DNA from: Neorhizobium alkalisoli
GTDB lineage: Bacteria > Pseudomonadota > Alphaproteobacteria > Rhizobiales > Rhizobiaceae
Reading direction: 5' to 3'
Length of the DNA stretch: 64,000 bases
Assembly: GCF_007829835.1 (NCBI RefSeq)
Contig: NZ_VIWP01000007.1
Span: 1 to 64,000 of the forward strand
Shown: in pieces, positions 35,802 to 44,753 of the stretch
How the letters are laid out: the number at the start of each line of letters is the position of its first letter
Numbering within the stretch: position 1 is the first letter of the stretch
Notes under the pieces: model-generated
Databases searched by the model: none
What the model was told of the DNA's origin: nothing
The model's input: the letters and a program-made list of their open reading frames with translations, nothing else
Position numbers and translations under genes: made by a program

Positions 35802-37121
35802 GTGGCGAACGGAACGGCAAGCCCCGTCTTTGGCAGACGCGCCCCACAGAGCGTGCTCATCCTCGCGAGCGGCGACAAGATCCGCCATATGTCCATCCGC
35901 CCGTGGATGGCAGCAGCCGGCCTCTGCACGATCGGCCTTCTGGTTATCGGCTACCTCGCAGCCACCACCTATCTCGTGATCCGCGACGATCTGATCGGCG
36001 CGACCATGGCGCGTCAGGCGCGCATGCAGCATGAATACGAGGACCGGATTTCCGGCCTGCGCGCCCAGCTCGATCGCATCACCTCCCGCCAGCTTCTCGA
36101 CCAGCAGGTCGTCGAGCAGAAGGTGGAAAAGCTGATGGAGCAGCAAGACGCGCTGTTTTCACGGCACGGCAAGCTGAATTCGCTACTCAATCGGGCCGAA
36201 GAATCGGGCCTCACCTCATCTCAGATGCCGGCCGCGATCGGCGACGGCGGAAAACAGGCGCCGGCCAGTGACAGCCTCGGCGCCATCGGCAAGATGATCG
36301 ATAACTCGACGGCTTCGGTATCTGCGCCAGCCAATGAGCAGATCGGTTCGCTTGCCCATACGGCCTTGCGTGAAAACCTCGCAGATCGCGCCGACCGGGT
36401 GTTTTCGAAGGTGACGCTGTCGCTCAAAAATATCGAGAAACAGCAGATCGCCAAGATCACCGATCTGACGGCCGGCGCATCGGAGACGGCTGATGCGATC
36501 ACCTCGATCCTGCGCCGCACCGGCGTCGATGTTGCCGCCGCCTCGGCCGAGCACTCACAGGGCAAATCCCTTGCCATGCAGGAAGGCGGCATTGGCGGCC
36601 CCTTCGTCGAGCCGCAGCTCTTTTCGGCCCCTTTCGATAACTCCCTCAACAACCTCGATGCGGCACTAAGCCGGCTTGAGAGCGTGCGGGAGACGGCGCG
36701 CGACCTGCCGTTTTCCAACCCCATTCCCGGCCACGGCGTCACCAGCCAGTTCGGCAACCGGATGGATCCGTTTCTCGGCCGCCTTGCCCTGCATTCCGGC
36801 ATCGATTTCCAGGCTGATGTCGGCGACGACGTGAAGAGCACCGGCGCCGGCAAGGTGATCGCCGCCGGGCCTGCTGCCGGCTATGGAAACATGGTCGAGG
36901 TGGACCATGGCCAGGGCATCACCACCCGTTACGGCCACATGTCGCGCATCCTCGTCAGGGTGGGCGATACGGTCGCTGCCGGCGACGTTGTCGGACGTGC
37001 AGGATCGACCGGCCGCTCCACCGGTCCGCATGTGCATTACGAGGTCCGGCGCGATGGCGAACCTGTCGATCCGATCCATTTCCTCAATGCCGGCATGAAG
37101 CTTACCACCTACCTCAACTGA
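35802..37121 (+). CDS. M23 family metallopeptidase (murein endopeptidase-like)
   Basis: A 439-residue protein with a cytoplasmic tail, a transmembrane helix at about residues 42-66, a periplasmic coiled coil (residues 70-115, EDRISGLRAQLDRITS) and a C-terminal LytM/M23 domain. Zinc ligands are present: His and Asp in LHSGIDFQ, and HVHYEV. GTG start with AGGAGC upstream. It probably cleaves or regulates peptidoglycan cross-links. Confidence 0.9.
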   Translation: MANGTASPVFGRRAPQSVLILASGDKIRHMSIRPWMAAAGLCTIGLLVIGYLAATTYLVIRDDLIGATMARQARMQHEYEDRISGLRAQLDRITSRQLLDQQVVEQKVEKLMEQQDALFSRHGKLNSLLNRAEESGLTSSQMPAAIGDGGKQAPASDSLGAIGKMIDNSTASVSAPANEQIGSLAHTALRENLADRADRVFSKVTLSLKNIEKQQIAKITDLTAGASETADAITSILRRTGVDVAAASAEHSQGKSLAMQEGGIGGPFVEPQLFSAPFDNSLNNLDAALSRLESVRETARDLPFSNPIPGHGVTSQFGNRMDPFLGRLALHSGIDFQADVGDDVKSTGAGKVIAAGPAAGYGNMVEVDHGQGITTRYGHMSRILVRVGDTVAAGDVVGRAGSTGRSTGPHVHYEVRRDGEPVDPIHFLNAGMKLTTYLN

Positions 37122-37214
37122 CCGCTGCAAAGGCTTATTTCCAGCCAATGCAAGAATTGCCCCTGCCGGGATCGACTTTCATTCACCAGTTTCGGTGCAA
37201 TGCACCCCGTTTCC

Positions 37215-37243
37215 TTGACTTTGCGGCGTTTTAATCCTATGTC
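37215..37243 (+). promoter_or_regulatory. Candidate sigma-70-type promoter for the DEAD-box helicase
   Basis: TTGACT (37215-37220) and TATGTC (37238-37243) are separated by 17 bases, about 75 bases before the helicase start. The remaining leader could fold and control cold induction, as in other DEAD-box genes, but I see no defined element. Confidence 0.4.
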
Positions 37244-37317
37244 GCGGGCCAGCCGGTCTGCCTGCATTCCAAGGCGCCGGTTTTCTTCCTCGCAATGGAA
37301 CGGAAACTGAATTTCCT

Positions 37318-38865
37318 TTGACCACATTTGCTGATCTTGGCTTGAGCCAGAAAGTCCTTTCCGCCGTCACAGACGCCGGCTACACAACTCCCACGCCGAT
37401 CCAGGCCGGAGCGATCCCGCATGCCCTGCAGCGCCGCGATATTTGCGGCATCGCGCAGACCGGCACGGGCAAGACCGCCTCCTTCGTGTTGCCGATGCTG
37501 ACGCTCCTGGAAAAGGGCCGAGCGCGTGCGCGCATGCCGCGCACCCTCATCCTCGAGCCGACCCGCGAGCTGGCAGCACAGGTCGCCGAGAATTTCGAGA
37601 AATACGGCAAGAATCACAAGCTCAACGTCGCGCTTCTAATCGGCGGCGTTTCCTTCGACGAACAGGACCGCAAGCTTGAGCGCGGCGCCGACGTTCTGAT
37701 CTGCACGCCCGGCCGCCTGCTCGACCATTGCGAACGCGGCAAGCTGCTGATGACCGGCGTGGAAATCCTCGTTATCGACGAAGCCGACCGCATGCTGGAC
37801 ATGGGCTTCATCCCGGATATCGAACGGATCGCCAAGATGATCCCGTTCACCCGCCAGACGCTGTTCTTCTCGGCCACCATGCCGCCGGAAATCCAGAAGC
37901 TGGCCGATCGCTTCCTGCAGAACCCGGAACGTGTCGAAGTCGCAAAGCCGTCCTCGACCGCCAAGACCGTGACGCAGCGCCTGGTCGCCGCTCACAACAA
38001 GGATTACGAGAAGCGCGCCGTGCTGCGCGATCTCATCAAGGCGCAGGAAGACCTCAAGAACGCCATCATCTTCTGCAACCGCAAGAAGGATGTCGCCGAC
38101 CTGTTCCGCTCGCTGGAACGCCACGGCTTCTCGGTCGGCGCCCTGCATGGCGACATGGACCAGCGCTCGCGAACGACGATGCTTGCCAACTTCAAGGACG
38201 GCAATATCAAGCTGCTCGTCGCATCCGACGTCGCCGCCCGCGGCCTCGACATTCCCGATGTCAGCCACGTCTTCAATTTCGACGTGCCGATCCATGCGGA
38301 AGACTATGTCCACCGCATCGGCCGTACCGGCCGCGCCGGCCGTTCGGGCCGTGCCTTCACGATCGTGACCCGCGCCGATACGAAATTCCTCGATGCCATC
38401 GAAAAGCTGATCAACGAGAAGATCGAGTGGGAAAACGGCGACATTGCCGCCCTGCCCGCTCCGATGGAGAGCCATGACAACGAACGCGGTAGCCGCAAGG
38501 GCCGTGATCGTGATAGGGACCGCGGCCGCCGCGGTGATCGTGGCGATTCGGCTCGTGAATCCGGTCGTGATTCCGGTCGGAAGTCTGACATGAAGATCGC
38601 AGATAATCAGAGCGAAGCCGTTGAAGAGGCCTTCGTCGAAACAAGGGTGGAAAACGTGAGACCGGAACGCAAGGCAGACAGGAAGCCGCAGAACAATGGT
38701 GGCAACCGCAATGCACGGCCGAACCCGTCGCCCGCAAACGACGACAGAAGCGACCGTCGCCAGCGTTACCACCGCGATCACGATGATGGCCCGACCCCGG
38801 TCGGCTTCGGCGATGACATTCCGGCATTCATGCTGATCGTCGCCAATACCGCAGTCAAGGCCTGA
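37318..38865 (+). CDS. DEAD-box RNA helicase (RhlE-like)
   Basis: A 515-residue ATP-dependent RNA helicase. Motifs in order: Q motif in PTPIQAGAIP, I AQTGTGKT, Ia PTRELA, II DEAD (VIDEADRM), III SAT, V ARGLDIP and VI HRIGRTGRAGR. The C-terminal 140 residues are Arg/Asp/Gly/Asn-rich and disordered, with repeated DRDRDRGR-like runs, typical of RNA-binding tails. The start is a TTG at 37318, since no ATG lies ahead of the Q motif. Likely role in ribosome assembly or mRNA turnover in the cold. Confidence 0.93.
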   Translation: MTTFADLGLSQKVLSAVTDAGYTTPTPIQAGAIPHALQRRDICGIAQTGTGKTASFVLPMLTLLEKGRARARMPRTLILEPTRELAAQVAENFEKYGKNHKLNVALLIGGVSFDEQDRKLERGADVLICTPGRLLDHCERGKLLMTGVEILVIDEADRMLDMGFIPDIERIAKMIPFTRQTLFFSATMPPEIQKLADRFLQNPERVEVAKPSSTAKTVTQRLVAAHNKDYEKRAVLRDLIKAQEDLKNAIIFCNRKKDVADLFRSLERHGFSVGALHGDMDQRSRTTMLANFKDGNIKLLVASDVAARGLDIPDVSHVFNFDVPIHAEDYVHRIGRTGRAGRSGRAFTIVTRADTKFLDAIEKLINEKIEWENGDIAALPAPMESHDNERGSRKGRDRDRDRGRRGDRGDSARESGRDSGRKSDMKIADNQSEAVEEAFVETRVENVRPERKADRKPQNNGGNRNARPNPSPANDDRSDRRQRYHRDHDDGPTPVGFGDDIPAFMLIVANTAVKA

Positions 38866-38867
38866 CC

Positions 38868-39284
38868 CTGTCAGGCCTTCCCGGCATCGATTTCCCCGGC
38901 CTTGGTACAGGGCTCGTCATTCTGCGCGATGACGGCAAGGTATTGCTGTACCGCCGGATGAAGGCGCCGGAAGCCGAGCACTGGAATATCGTCGGCGGTA
39001 AGATCGACCATTTCGAACATTCCGCCGATGCTGCCCGCCGCGAGGCGGAAGAAGAGACCGGCCTTTCGATCGGCCATATCGATTTCCTCTGCATTGCCGA
39101 GGAAATGGTCGAGGCCGACCGGCAGCACTGGGTTTCCCTGATCTACGTCACCCGCGACTATAGCGGCGAACCGCAGCTGACCGAGCCGGACAAGCTTTCG
39201 GACATGGGCTGGTTCGACCTTGACGACCTGCCGCAGCCCCTCTCGATCTTTTCAAAGACCGCTTTCCGTCATCTGACGCGCTGA
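38868..39284 (+). CDS. Nudix hydrolase, start codon unclear
   Basis: The Nudix box is complete (GGKIDHFEHSADAARREAEEETGL), so the protein should hydrolyse a nucleoside-diphosphate derivative. Protein-like sequence (FPGLGTGLVILRDDGKVLLYRR) runs upstream of the only TTG (38943), which would cut away the first strand of the fold. No ATG or GTG exists in frame between the stop at 38814 and that TTG. CTG at 38868, three bases after the helicase stop, is my best guess. It probably relies on coupling with the helicase gene. Confidence 0.75.
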   Translation: MSGLPGIDFPGLGTGLVILRDDGKVLLYRRMKAPEAEHWNIVGGKIDHFEHSADAARREAEEETGLSIGHIDFLCIAEEMVEADRQHWVSLIYVTRDYSGEPQLTEPDKLSDMGWFDLDDLPQPLSIFSKTAFRHLTR

Positions 39285-39325
39285 TCGCGCGATTTCTCCA
39301 CTATTTCCAGGATTTCAAAAGCAAA

Positions 39326-39354
39326 GAGCCGCTGCGGTTTCCCGTAGCGGCTCG
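39326..39354. terminator. Hairpin between the Nudix and TfoX genes
   Basis: Arms GAGCCGCT (39326-39333) and AGCGGCTC (39346-39353) extend inward by further pairs. T runs are weak on both sides. It lies between convergent genes and probably terminates one or both. Confidence 0.5.
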
Positions 39355-39510
39355 ACTTAATGAAATGATTTTTTGGATATGTTTGGATGTCAATCTGCCG
39401 TTGCCGGCAAGCCTTCATCCCCCAATACACAGCAAATATACAACCGGTATCCCTGCCCAATCAATATGCGAAATCTTGTACTGCCTTGCGATTTTGCAAA
39501 ACTGACACAA

Positions 39511-39849
39511 TTACGCTTTCGCGCCCGATTTAACCTCTGCGCGCAGCGCCGCCTCATAAGCGAGCCTGACCCATTTTCGCATCTCGTCGGGATCGTCGAA
39601 AGCCTCTTCCGGCACAGACCAATAGGGCATCAATACCGGTTTGCCCTTCTTGCCTTCATAGAACCAGCGTCGGGCGCCGGCCGCTTCCAGCTCGGGTGCA
39701 GAGACGGCATCGCCCTTCAGCATGATCTCGTCGCGCAGGTCGATCGCTACAATCAGGCCGCGGTGATAGATGCCCTTGCCGCCGAACATGCGGCGGATGG
39801 AAACCGGGCCGAGCCCCTCGAACATTTCCTCAATGGCTTCATTGTCCAT
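39511..39849 (-). CDS. TfoX/Sxy N-terminal domain protein
   Basis: A 112-residue protein with the TfoX_N pattern: PVSIRRMFGGKGIYHRGLIVAI (in pieces) followed by KGKPVLMPYWSVPEEAFDDPDEM. It lacks the C-terminal TfoX domain of gammaproteobacterial Sxy. In rhizobia these short forms are common and of unknown function; competence control should not be assumed. It follows the molybdopterin fusion gene by 9 bases on the same strand. Confidence 0.88.
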   Translation of the reverse strand: MDNEAIEEMFEGLGPVSIRRMFGGKGIYHRGLIVAIDLRDEIMLKGDAVSAPELEAAGARRWFYEGKKGKPVLMPYWSVPEEAFDDPDEMRKWVRLAYEAALRAEVKSGAKA

Positions 39850-39858
39850 AAGACACCC

Positions 39859-41493
39859 CTATCCCCGCAATATGCCGCCGGCCGCCATGACAGCCTCCGG
39901 CGTGTCGACATCAAGATGCGCGGCTGCACCGATATCGATATCGACGACCGGCAGGCCGCAGGTCTCGATGATGGCACGCGCGCCGACATCGCCTTCCAGC
40001 TGCCGGACGGCCTCATAAACCGCGCGCGGCAAAATGATCGGGTTGCCACGCTTGCCGTTCGATACCGAGCGCACGACAACATTGCCACCGGCCTCGCGGA
40101 ATGCAGCGATCAGGGTATCGATATTTTCCGCCGTTACGCCCGGCATATCCGCCAGCATGACGAGGATGCCATCTCTGTCCTTGAGTTCTAAACTGGAAAA
40201 ACCTGTGACCAGGGAGCTTGCCATGCCTGACGCATAGTCCGGATTGCTGCGCATCACCAGATCGAGGTCAGAGAGAGCAGCCTCGATCTCTTCCCGCCGA
40301 TGGCCGGTTACCGCGACGACAGGCGTGACGGCCGAGCGAAGCAGCATCTGCGCGGTGCGACGAACGAGCGGCACACCATCGAATTCGGCGAGCAGCTTGT
40401 GCGGCCCATCCTTGCCCATCCGCCTTGCCTGGCCAGCAGCCAGCATCAATGCGCCGACCGACAGGGCAGCCTTTCTCTCCACGGCGGTTTCGCGCGGCAG
40501 CGGCCTTGCGGGAATTTCCATCAACAATCCTCCGACACCCATGCCGGTCAAATCGAAAGCCGTCGGCGTCTCGTCGGCCATCAGGCGGTGCAGGACCCAG
40601 TCGAAACCGTTTTCCTTCGGCGAGCGGGCACAGCCCGGCGCGCCGATTACCGGCACATCACCGATCCGACCCAGCACGATGAGATTGCCCGGATCGACCG
40701 GCATGCCGACCTGCTCCACCTCGCCGCCTGCCCGTCTTATCGCATCCGGAATGACATCGTCCGCATCGGCAACAGCCGAGGCGCCAAAGACAATATACAT
40801 TGCCGGCTCACGATCTCGACCCTTGCCAAGTGTTTGTAAACTCTCGGTGAGGCAATCCGAATCATGCGGAATGCGGATTTCTTTCGTTAGCCGGCTACCG
40901 GATAATGCCAGCCGCCGCTCCAGAAGCTTTGCCGTGCGATCCATGACCGAAGCCTTGAGCGCCGGCAATTCGGTGGCAATGAGAACGACGTTTCTCGCTC
41001 GAAACGGCTTGACCTCGAAAGCTACCGATCCCGCCAGCAACGCACGTGCAGCCTCGACCTTTTCGCCTGCAACGGCAAGCGGGATGATCTTGATGGTCGC
41101 GACCATATCGCCTGCACGGACGGCAACATGATCTGCAAGGCAGGCAAGCGTGATTGCCGGATCGACACGGTTGAGCGCATCGACAACCGTCTTGTCGGCA
41201 ACAAACAGGCCATCGACACCGGCATAGACATTGACGCGGCCGGTCGTCGCCTCGGAAAACTGCAAGTGATCCGGACCGATGGCACCGGCGACGCGCGACG
41301 CAGCCTCATCCTCCAGCAGATCGCCGGGATCGAGGCGAACGGCCGCCACCGATGTTACCCCCTCGCCTGCAAGAGCCGCGATATCGGATTGCGACAGCCG
41401 GTGTCCTTTCGACAAGCGCCCTGTCCTCATGCGGACGCTATGGGCAAGCACCGTGCCTTCCGCCGCGTCGAGGTCGAAATTCCCGAATTTCAA
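39859..41493 (-). CDS. Molybdopterin-binding / MobA-like nucleotidyltransferase fusion
   Basis: A 544-residue two-domain protein. The first 330 residues contain a MoeA/MogA-type molybdopterin-binding fold (for example IVFGASAVADADDVIPDAI and GGEVEQVGMPVDPGN). From about residue 345 there is a MobA/MocA nucleotidyltransferase: LMLAAGQARRMG loop, KLLAEFDG and a metal aspartate in LADMPGVT. It should prepare the cytosine-dinucleotide form of molybdenum cofactor used by xanthine dehydrogenase-type enzymes. Start is TTG at 41491-41493, since the frame has no ATG until well inside the domain. Confidence 0.85.
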   Translation of the reverse strand: MKFGNFDLDAAEGTVLAHSVRMRTGRLSKGHRLSQSDIAALAGEGVTSVAAVRLDPGDLLEDEAASRVAGAIGPDHLQFSEATTGRVNVYAGVDGLFVADKTVVDALNRVDPAITLACLADHVAVRAGDMVATIKIIPLAVAGEKVEAARALLAGSVAFEVKPFRARNVVLIATELPALKASVMDRTAKLLERRLALSGSRLTKEIRIPHDSDCLTESLQTLGKGRDREPAMYIVFGASAVADADDVIPDAIRRAGGEVEQVGMPVDPGNLIVLGRIGDVPVIGAPGCARSPKENGFDWVLHRLMADETPTAFDLTGMGVGGLLMEIPARPLPRETAVERKAALSVGALMLAAGQARRMGKDGPHKLLAEFDGVPLVRRTAQMLLRSAVTPVVAVTGHRREEIEAALSDLDLVMRSNPDYASGMASSLVTGFSSLELKDRDGILVMLADMPGVTAENIDTLIAAFREAGGNVVVRSVSNGKRGNPIILPRAVYEAVRQLEGDVGARAIIETCGLPVVDIDIGAAAHLDVDTPEAVMAAGGILRG

Positions 41494-41497
41494 GGCG

Positions 41498-42193
41498 TCA
41501 CCGCAGAGTGACAAGATCGCGCCGGCGAAATGCCTGCACGATTTCCGCCAGCGTGGCGAGGGCGATTTCCGCGGGACTGGCTGCACCGATATCGAGCCCG
41601 ATCGGCGCAGCGATGCGACAGATCTCGTCATCGGTCCGGCCCATCTCCTTCAGCCTCTCGACACGTTTTGCATGGGTCTTTCGGCTGCCAAGTGCGCCGA
41701 CATAAAAACAGCCGGCCTTCAGGGCTTCCGACAGCGGAAAATCGTCGATCTTGGGATCATGGGTGACGGCTGCGACGGCCGTATAGGCATCGAACGGGCG
41801 GTCCTTCAAGACGTCCTCTGGCCAATCGGCGATCAGCTCAACACCTTCAAAACGCTCTTCCGTGGCAAAGGCCGTGCGTGGGTCGATAATCGTCAGATCG
41901 TAACCGATAACGGGCGCGATACGCGCCAGCGCCTGGGTGATATGCACGGCACCGATCGCGACAATCCTCGGCGGCGGGAGATGAACGTTGAGAAAAACCG
42001 GTGCGCCGTCGATCTCGACCGTCGCTGCCTTGCCGCTACGAAAAACCTTGGCGATTTCCTCGCCGAGCGAACCGGAGAGCTCATCGCCCTCGATAACGAC
42101 TTCCGGCTCGTCGCCCGAGAAACGGGTGACGACGACAGCCGCCTGCCTGGCCCTGCGCGCCTCATTCAGTCTTGCCAACGTATCGAGCAGCAT
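41498..42193 (-). CDS. XdhC family protein, Rossmann part
   Basis: A 231-residue XdhC/CoxI-family protein that helps deliver sulfurated molybdenum cofactor to xanthine-dehydrogenase-type enzymes. The N-terminal part resembles the XdhC family extension; the C-terminal Rossmann domain has VAIGAVHITQALARI, DPRTAFAT, VTHDPKIDDFPL and GALGSRKTHAKR. The ATG overlaps the stop of the other xdhC gene by one base. Confidence 0.88.
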   Translation of the reverse strand: MLLDTLARLNEARRARQAAVVVTRFSGDEPEVVIEGDELSGSLGEEIAKVFRSGKAATVEIDGAPVFLNVHLPPPRIVAIGAVHITQALARIAPVIGYDLTIIDPRTAFATEERFEGVELIADWPEDVLKDRPFDAYTAVAAVTHDPKIDDFPLSEALKAGCFYVGALGSRKTHAKRVERLKEMGRTDDEICRIAAPIGLDIGAASPAEIALATLAEIVQAFRRRDLVTLR

Positions 42194-42519
42194 CAGCCGA
42201 GCCTTTCCACATAGACGCGGATCTTGCCGCCACAAGAAAGACCGACCCGCCAGGCCGTTTCATCGGCAACGCCGAATTCCAGCATTTTGGGCGCTCCGGA
42301 GGTGATGACATCGAGTGCCTCGGTAATCACGGCGCCCTCGACGCAACCACCGGAAACGGATCCCTCGAAATTGCCGTCACCGTCGATGACGAGATGGCTG
42401 CCGGCGGGACGTGGTGCAGAACCCCAGGTCTCGACAACGGTTGCGATCGCGACGCCGCGGCCAGCCTGCTTCCAGTTCTGCGCCGTCAATAACGGATCCA
42501 TGGTCTCACCCAAGGTCAT
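42193..42519 (-). CDS. XdhC/CoxI N-terminal domain protein
   Basis: A 108-residue protein with the XdhC_CoxI domain: VATVVETWGSAPRPAGSHLVI-like sequence (IATVVETWGSAPRPAGSH), SVSGGCVEGAV and GLSCGGKIRVYVE, including the two conserved cysteines. It is the first gene of the three-gene molybdenum cofactor set. AGGAG precedes the ATG at 42517-42519. In many bacteria this part is fused to the Rossmann part; here they are split into two genes. Confidence 0.88.
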   Translation of the reverse strand: MTLGETMDPLLTAQNWKQAGRGVAIATVVETWGSAPRPAGSHLVIDGDGNFEGSVSGGCVEGAVITEALDVITSGAPKMLEFGVADETAWRVGLSCGGKIRVYVERLG

Positions 42520-42800
42520 GAGGACACTCCTGTCGGCTGTGTGATCCTGCGGAGCGCAGGCGCGGTGCGGTAAATGATGTTTTGACATGGTCACTCGCCG
42601 CGGTGGCGGCAAGATCGGCTGACGATCAAATGAACGGATAAAGCCGAAACTTGCGCCCGCGCGACAAAATGCGCAAGACGAAGCATGCCCTCCCGAAGGC
42701 AAGATCCATGGTTTTTGCCGGGAGCATCCGCAAATCGCTTTGACGACCAGCCGCGTCAGGCTAAATGTCGTGTCAAACCGAGGGCTTTCCGAAGGAAAAC

Positions 42801-43871
42801 ATGCGTCAGGATCGTTTCGTCATTGCCGGCTTCGTCGCTCTCCTGTCGAGCTGGACGGCGGCATCAGCCGCGACCATCGGTGTCGTCGCACCGAAAGCCG
42901 GCGCCTATTCGGTTCTTGGTGCGCAGATTTTTGCAGGCGCAAAACTTGCAGCCCAGGCTGCGGGCGACAAGGTGGTCGAGGTTGATGAAAGCTGCGACGA
43001 AACCGGTGGGTCGGCGGCGGCAAAGGCTCTGGTCGATGCCAAGGTGGATATTGCCATCGGCTTTCTCTGCGTCGAGACCCTGACGACGGCATTGCCGCCG
43101 ATGAAAGCCGCCAATATTCCGGCCATCTCGATTTCCGTGCGCTCGAAGATCCTGATGGAAGATACGCTGCGCAATGGCTGGCCGTTTTTCCGTATGGCGC
43201 CCGCCGAGGGCGCGGAAGCAGACAAGCTGGCGCAGGTAATCCTTGCCGACTGGAAGGCCGAGCCGATAGCCTTCGTGGAGGACGGCACGATCTACGGGCG
43301 GGATCTCGCAAGCGCCATCCGGCAGAAGCTCGAGCCCGCCGGCATTACCCCCGTCTTCACCGATACGTTCCGTCCCGGCCAGGAGCAGCAGGTGGCATTG
43401 GTGCGCCGTCTTGCAAAAACGGGCGCCACCCATGTTTTCGTCGGCGGCGACCGCAATGATGTCGCGATCATCGCCCGCGATGCGGCATCGGAGAAAGTAC
43501 CGCTGACGCTGATCGGCGGCGATACGCTGCGCGCCCAGAACCGGCCGGTCTCCCTGCGCGACGGCGTTCTTTCGGTCGCACTTCCCAATTATGCAGCTTT
43601 GCCTTCGGCGACAGCCGCTGTCACGGCTCTCAAGGCCGCCAATACCGAGCCGGACGGTTATGCCCTGCCCGCCTATGCGGCGGCCGAAATCGCGCACCAG
43701 GCGGTGACATCGTCCACGCGGCCGCTTGCCGATGCGATGATCGGCCGAACGTTTTCGACGGCAATCGGCCCGATCGCCTTCGGTGCGGATCACGAACTCA
43801 AGGAAAACCCTTTCCACCTCGTCGAATGGCAGGGATCGGATTTTGTCGAGGTTCATCCCGTCACCGAATAG
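42801..43871 (+). CDS. ABC transporter substrate-binding protein (branched-chain amino acid type)
   Basis: A 356-residue periplasmic binding protein of the Leu/Ile/Val type I fold. Residues 1-23 form a Sec signal peptide ending in AASAA. The two-lobed fold is indicated by TIGVVAPKAGAYSVLGAQI at the start and HVFVGGDRNDVAIIARDA later. AAGGAAAA precedes the ATG at 42801. No permease or ATPase genes are adjacent, so it is an orphan in this window; ligand unknown. Confidence 0.85.
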   Translation: MRQDRFVIAGFVALLSSWTAASAATIGVVAPKAGAYSVLGAQIFAGAKLAAQAAGDKVVEVDESCDETGGSAAAKALVDAKVDIAIGFLCVETLTTALPPMKAANIPAISISVRSKILMEDTLRNGWPFFRMAPAEGAEADKLAQVILADWKAEPIAFVEDGTIYGRDLASAIRQKLEPAGITPVFTDTFRPGQEQQVALVRRLAKTGATHVFVGGDRNDVAIIARDAASEKVPLTLIGGDTLRAQNRPVSLRDGVLSVALPNYAALPSATAAVTALKAANTEPDGYALPAYAAAEIAHQAVTSSTRPLADAMIGRTFSTAIGPIAFGADHELKENPFHLVEWQGSDFVEVHPVTE

Positions 43872-43949
43872 GCCAGACCGCCGCTTGACGGTTGTTTGCC
43901 TGCGAAGGCGATGTTAGAGCCTGCGGACCAACCGGAGATGTTTTTGCCC

Positions 43950-44627
43950 ATGACACTGCCGATCCGTATCGCGCCTTCCGTTCTCGCCGCCGATTTTTCC
44001 AAGCTCAGACAGGAAGTCCGCGACGTCGTCGAGGCGGGTGCAGACTGGATCCATCTCGACGTGATGGACGGACATTTCGTACCGAACATTTCCTTCGGGC
44101 CTGACGTCATCAAGTCGCTGCGTCCGCATACGACCGCCTTCTTCGACTGCCACCTGATGATTGCGCCGGTCGATCCCTATCTGGAAGCCTTCGCCAAGGC
44201 CGGTTGCGACAGCATTACCGTGCATGCCGAAGCCGGCCCGCATCTGCATCGTTCGCTGCAGACGATCCGCTCGCTCGGCAAGAAGGTTGGCGTAACGCTC
44301 AATCCGGCAACGCCGCTCTCGGCCATCGAAAACGTGCTCGACGATGTCGACCTGATCCTGATCATGAGCGTCAATCCCGGCTTCGGCGGCCAGAAATTCA
44401 TTCCGGCGATGGATGACAAGATCCGTGCTGCCAAGGCGCTGATCGGCGCACGACCGATCGAACTCGAAGTCGATGGCGGTATCACGACGGAAACGATCGG
44501 CGCCGCGACCGCTGCCGGCTGCAACGTCTTCGTCGCTGGCTCGGCCATCTTCAAGGGCGGTTCCGTCGAGGCCTATCGCCAGAGCATCGAAAAGCTGCGG
44601 GCCAACGCGGAAGCAGCCCGGTCATAA
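43950..44627 (+). CDS. rpe: Ribulose-phosphate 3-epimerase
   Basis: A 225-residue TIM-barrel enzyme that interconverts ribulose 5-phosphate and xylulose 5-phosphate in the pentose phosphate pathway. Signatures: IAPSVLAADF, HLDVMDGHFVPN, DCHLMI, VNPGFGGQKFI and EVDGGITTET, containing the metal-binding His/Asp residues. Start taken at ATG 43950, giving the usual length; an ATG four codons earlier (43938) touches a GGAG sequence and is the alternative. Confidence 0.95.
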   Translation: MTLPIRIAPSVLAADFSKLRQEVRDVVEAGADWIHLDVMDGHFVPNISFGPDVIKSLRPHTTAFFDCHLMIAPVDPYLEAFAKAGCDSITVHAEAGPHLHRSLQTIRSLGKKVGVTLNPATPLSAIENVLDDVDLILIMSVNPGFGGQKFIPAMDDKIRAAKALIGARPIELEVDGGITTETIGAATAAGCNVFVAGSAIFKGGSVEAYRQSIEKLRANAEAARS

Positions 44628-44753
44628 CTGCTGCGCCCTTCCGGCCTGAACAAGGATTTAACCCCGTCGGCGTCCTGTGACGGCAAATGATTGAGCTTTC
44701 GTTCGTCAATTGCTAAAGCGACGCCAACACGCGATTGAGAAAGACGAAGACCC

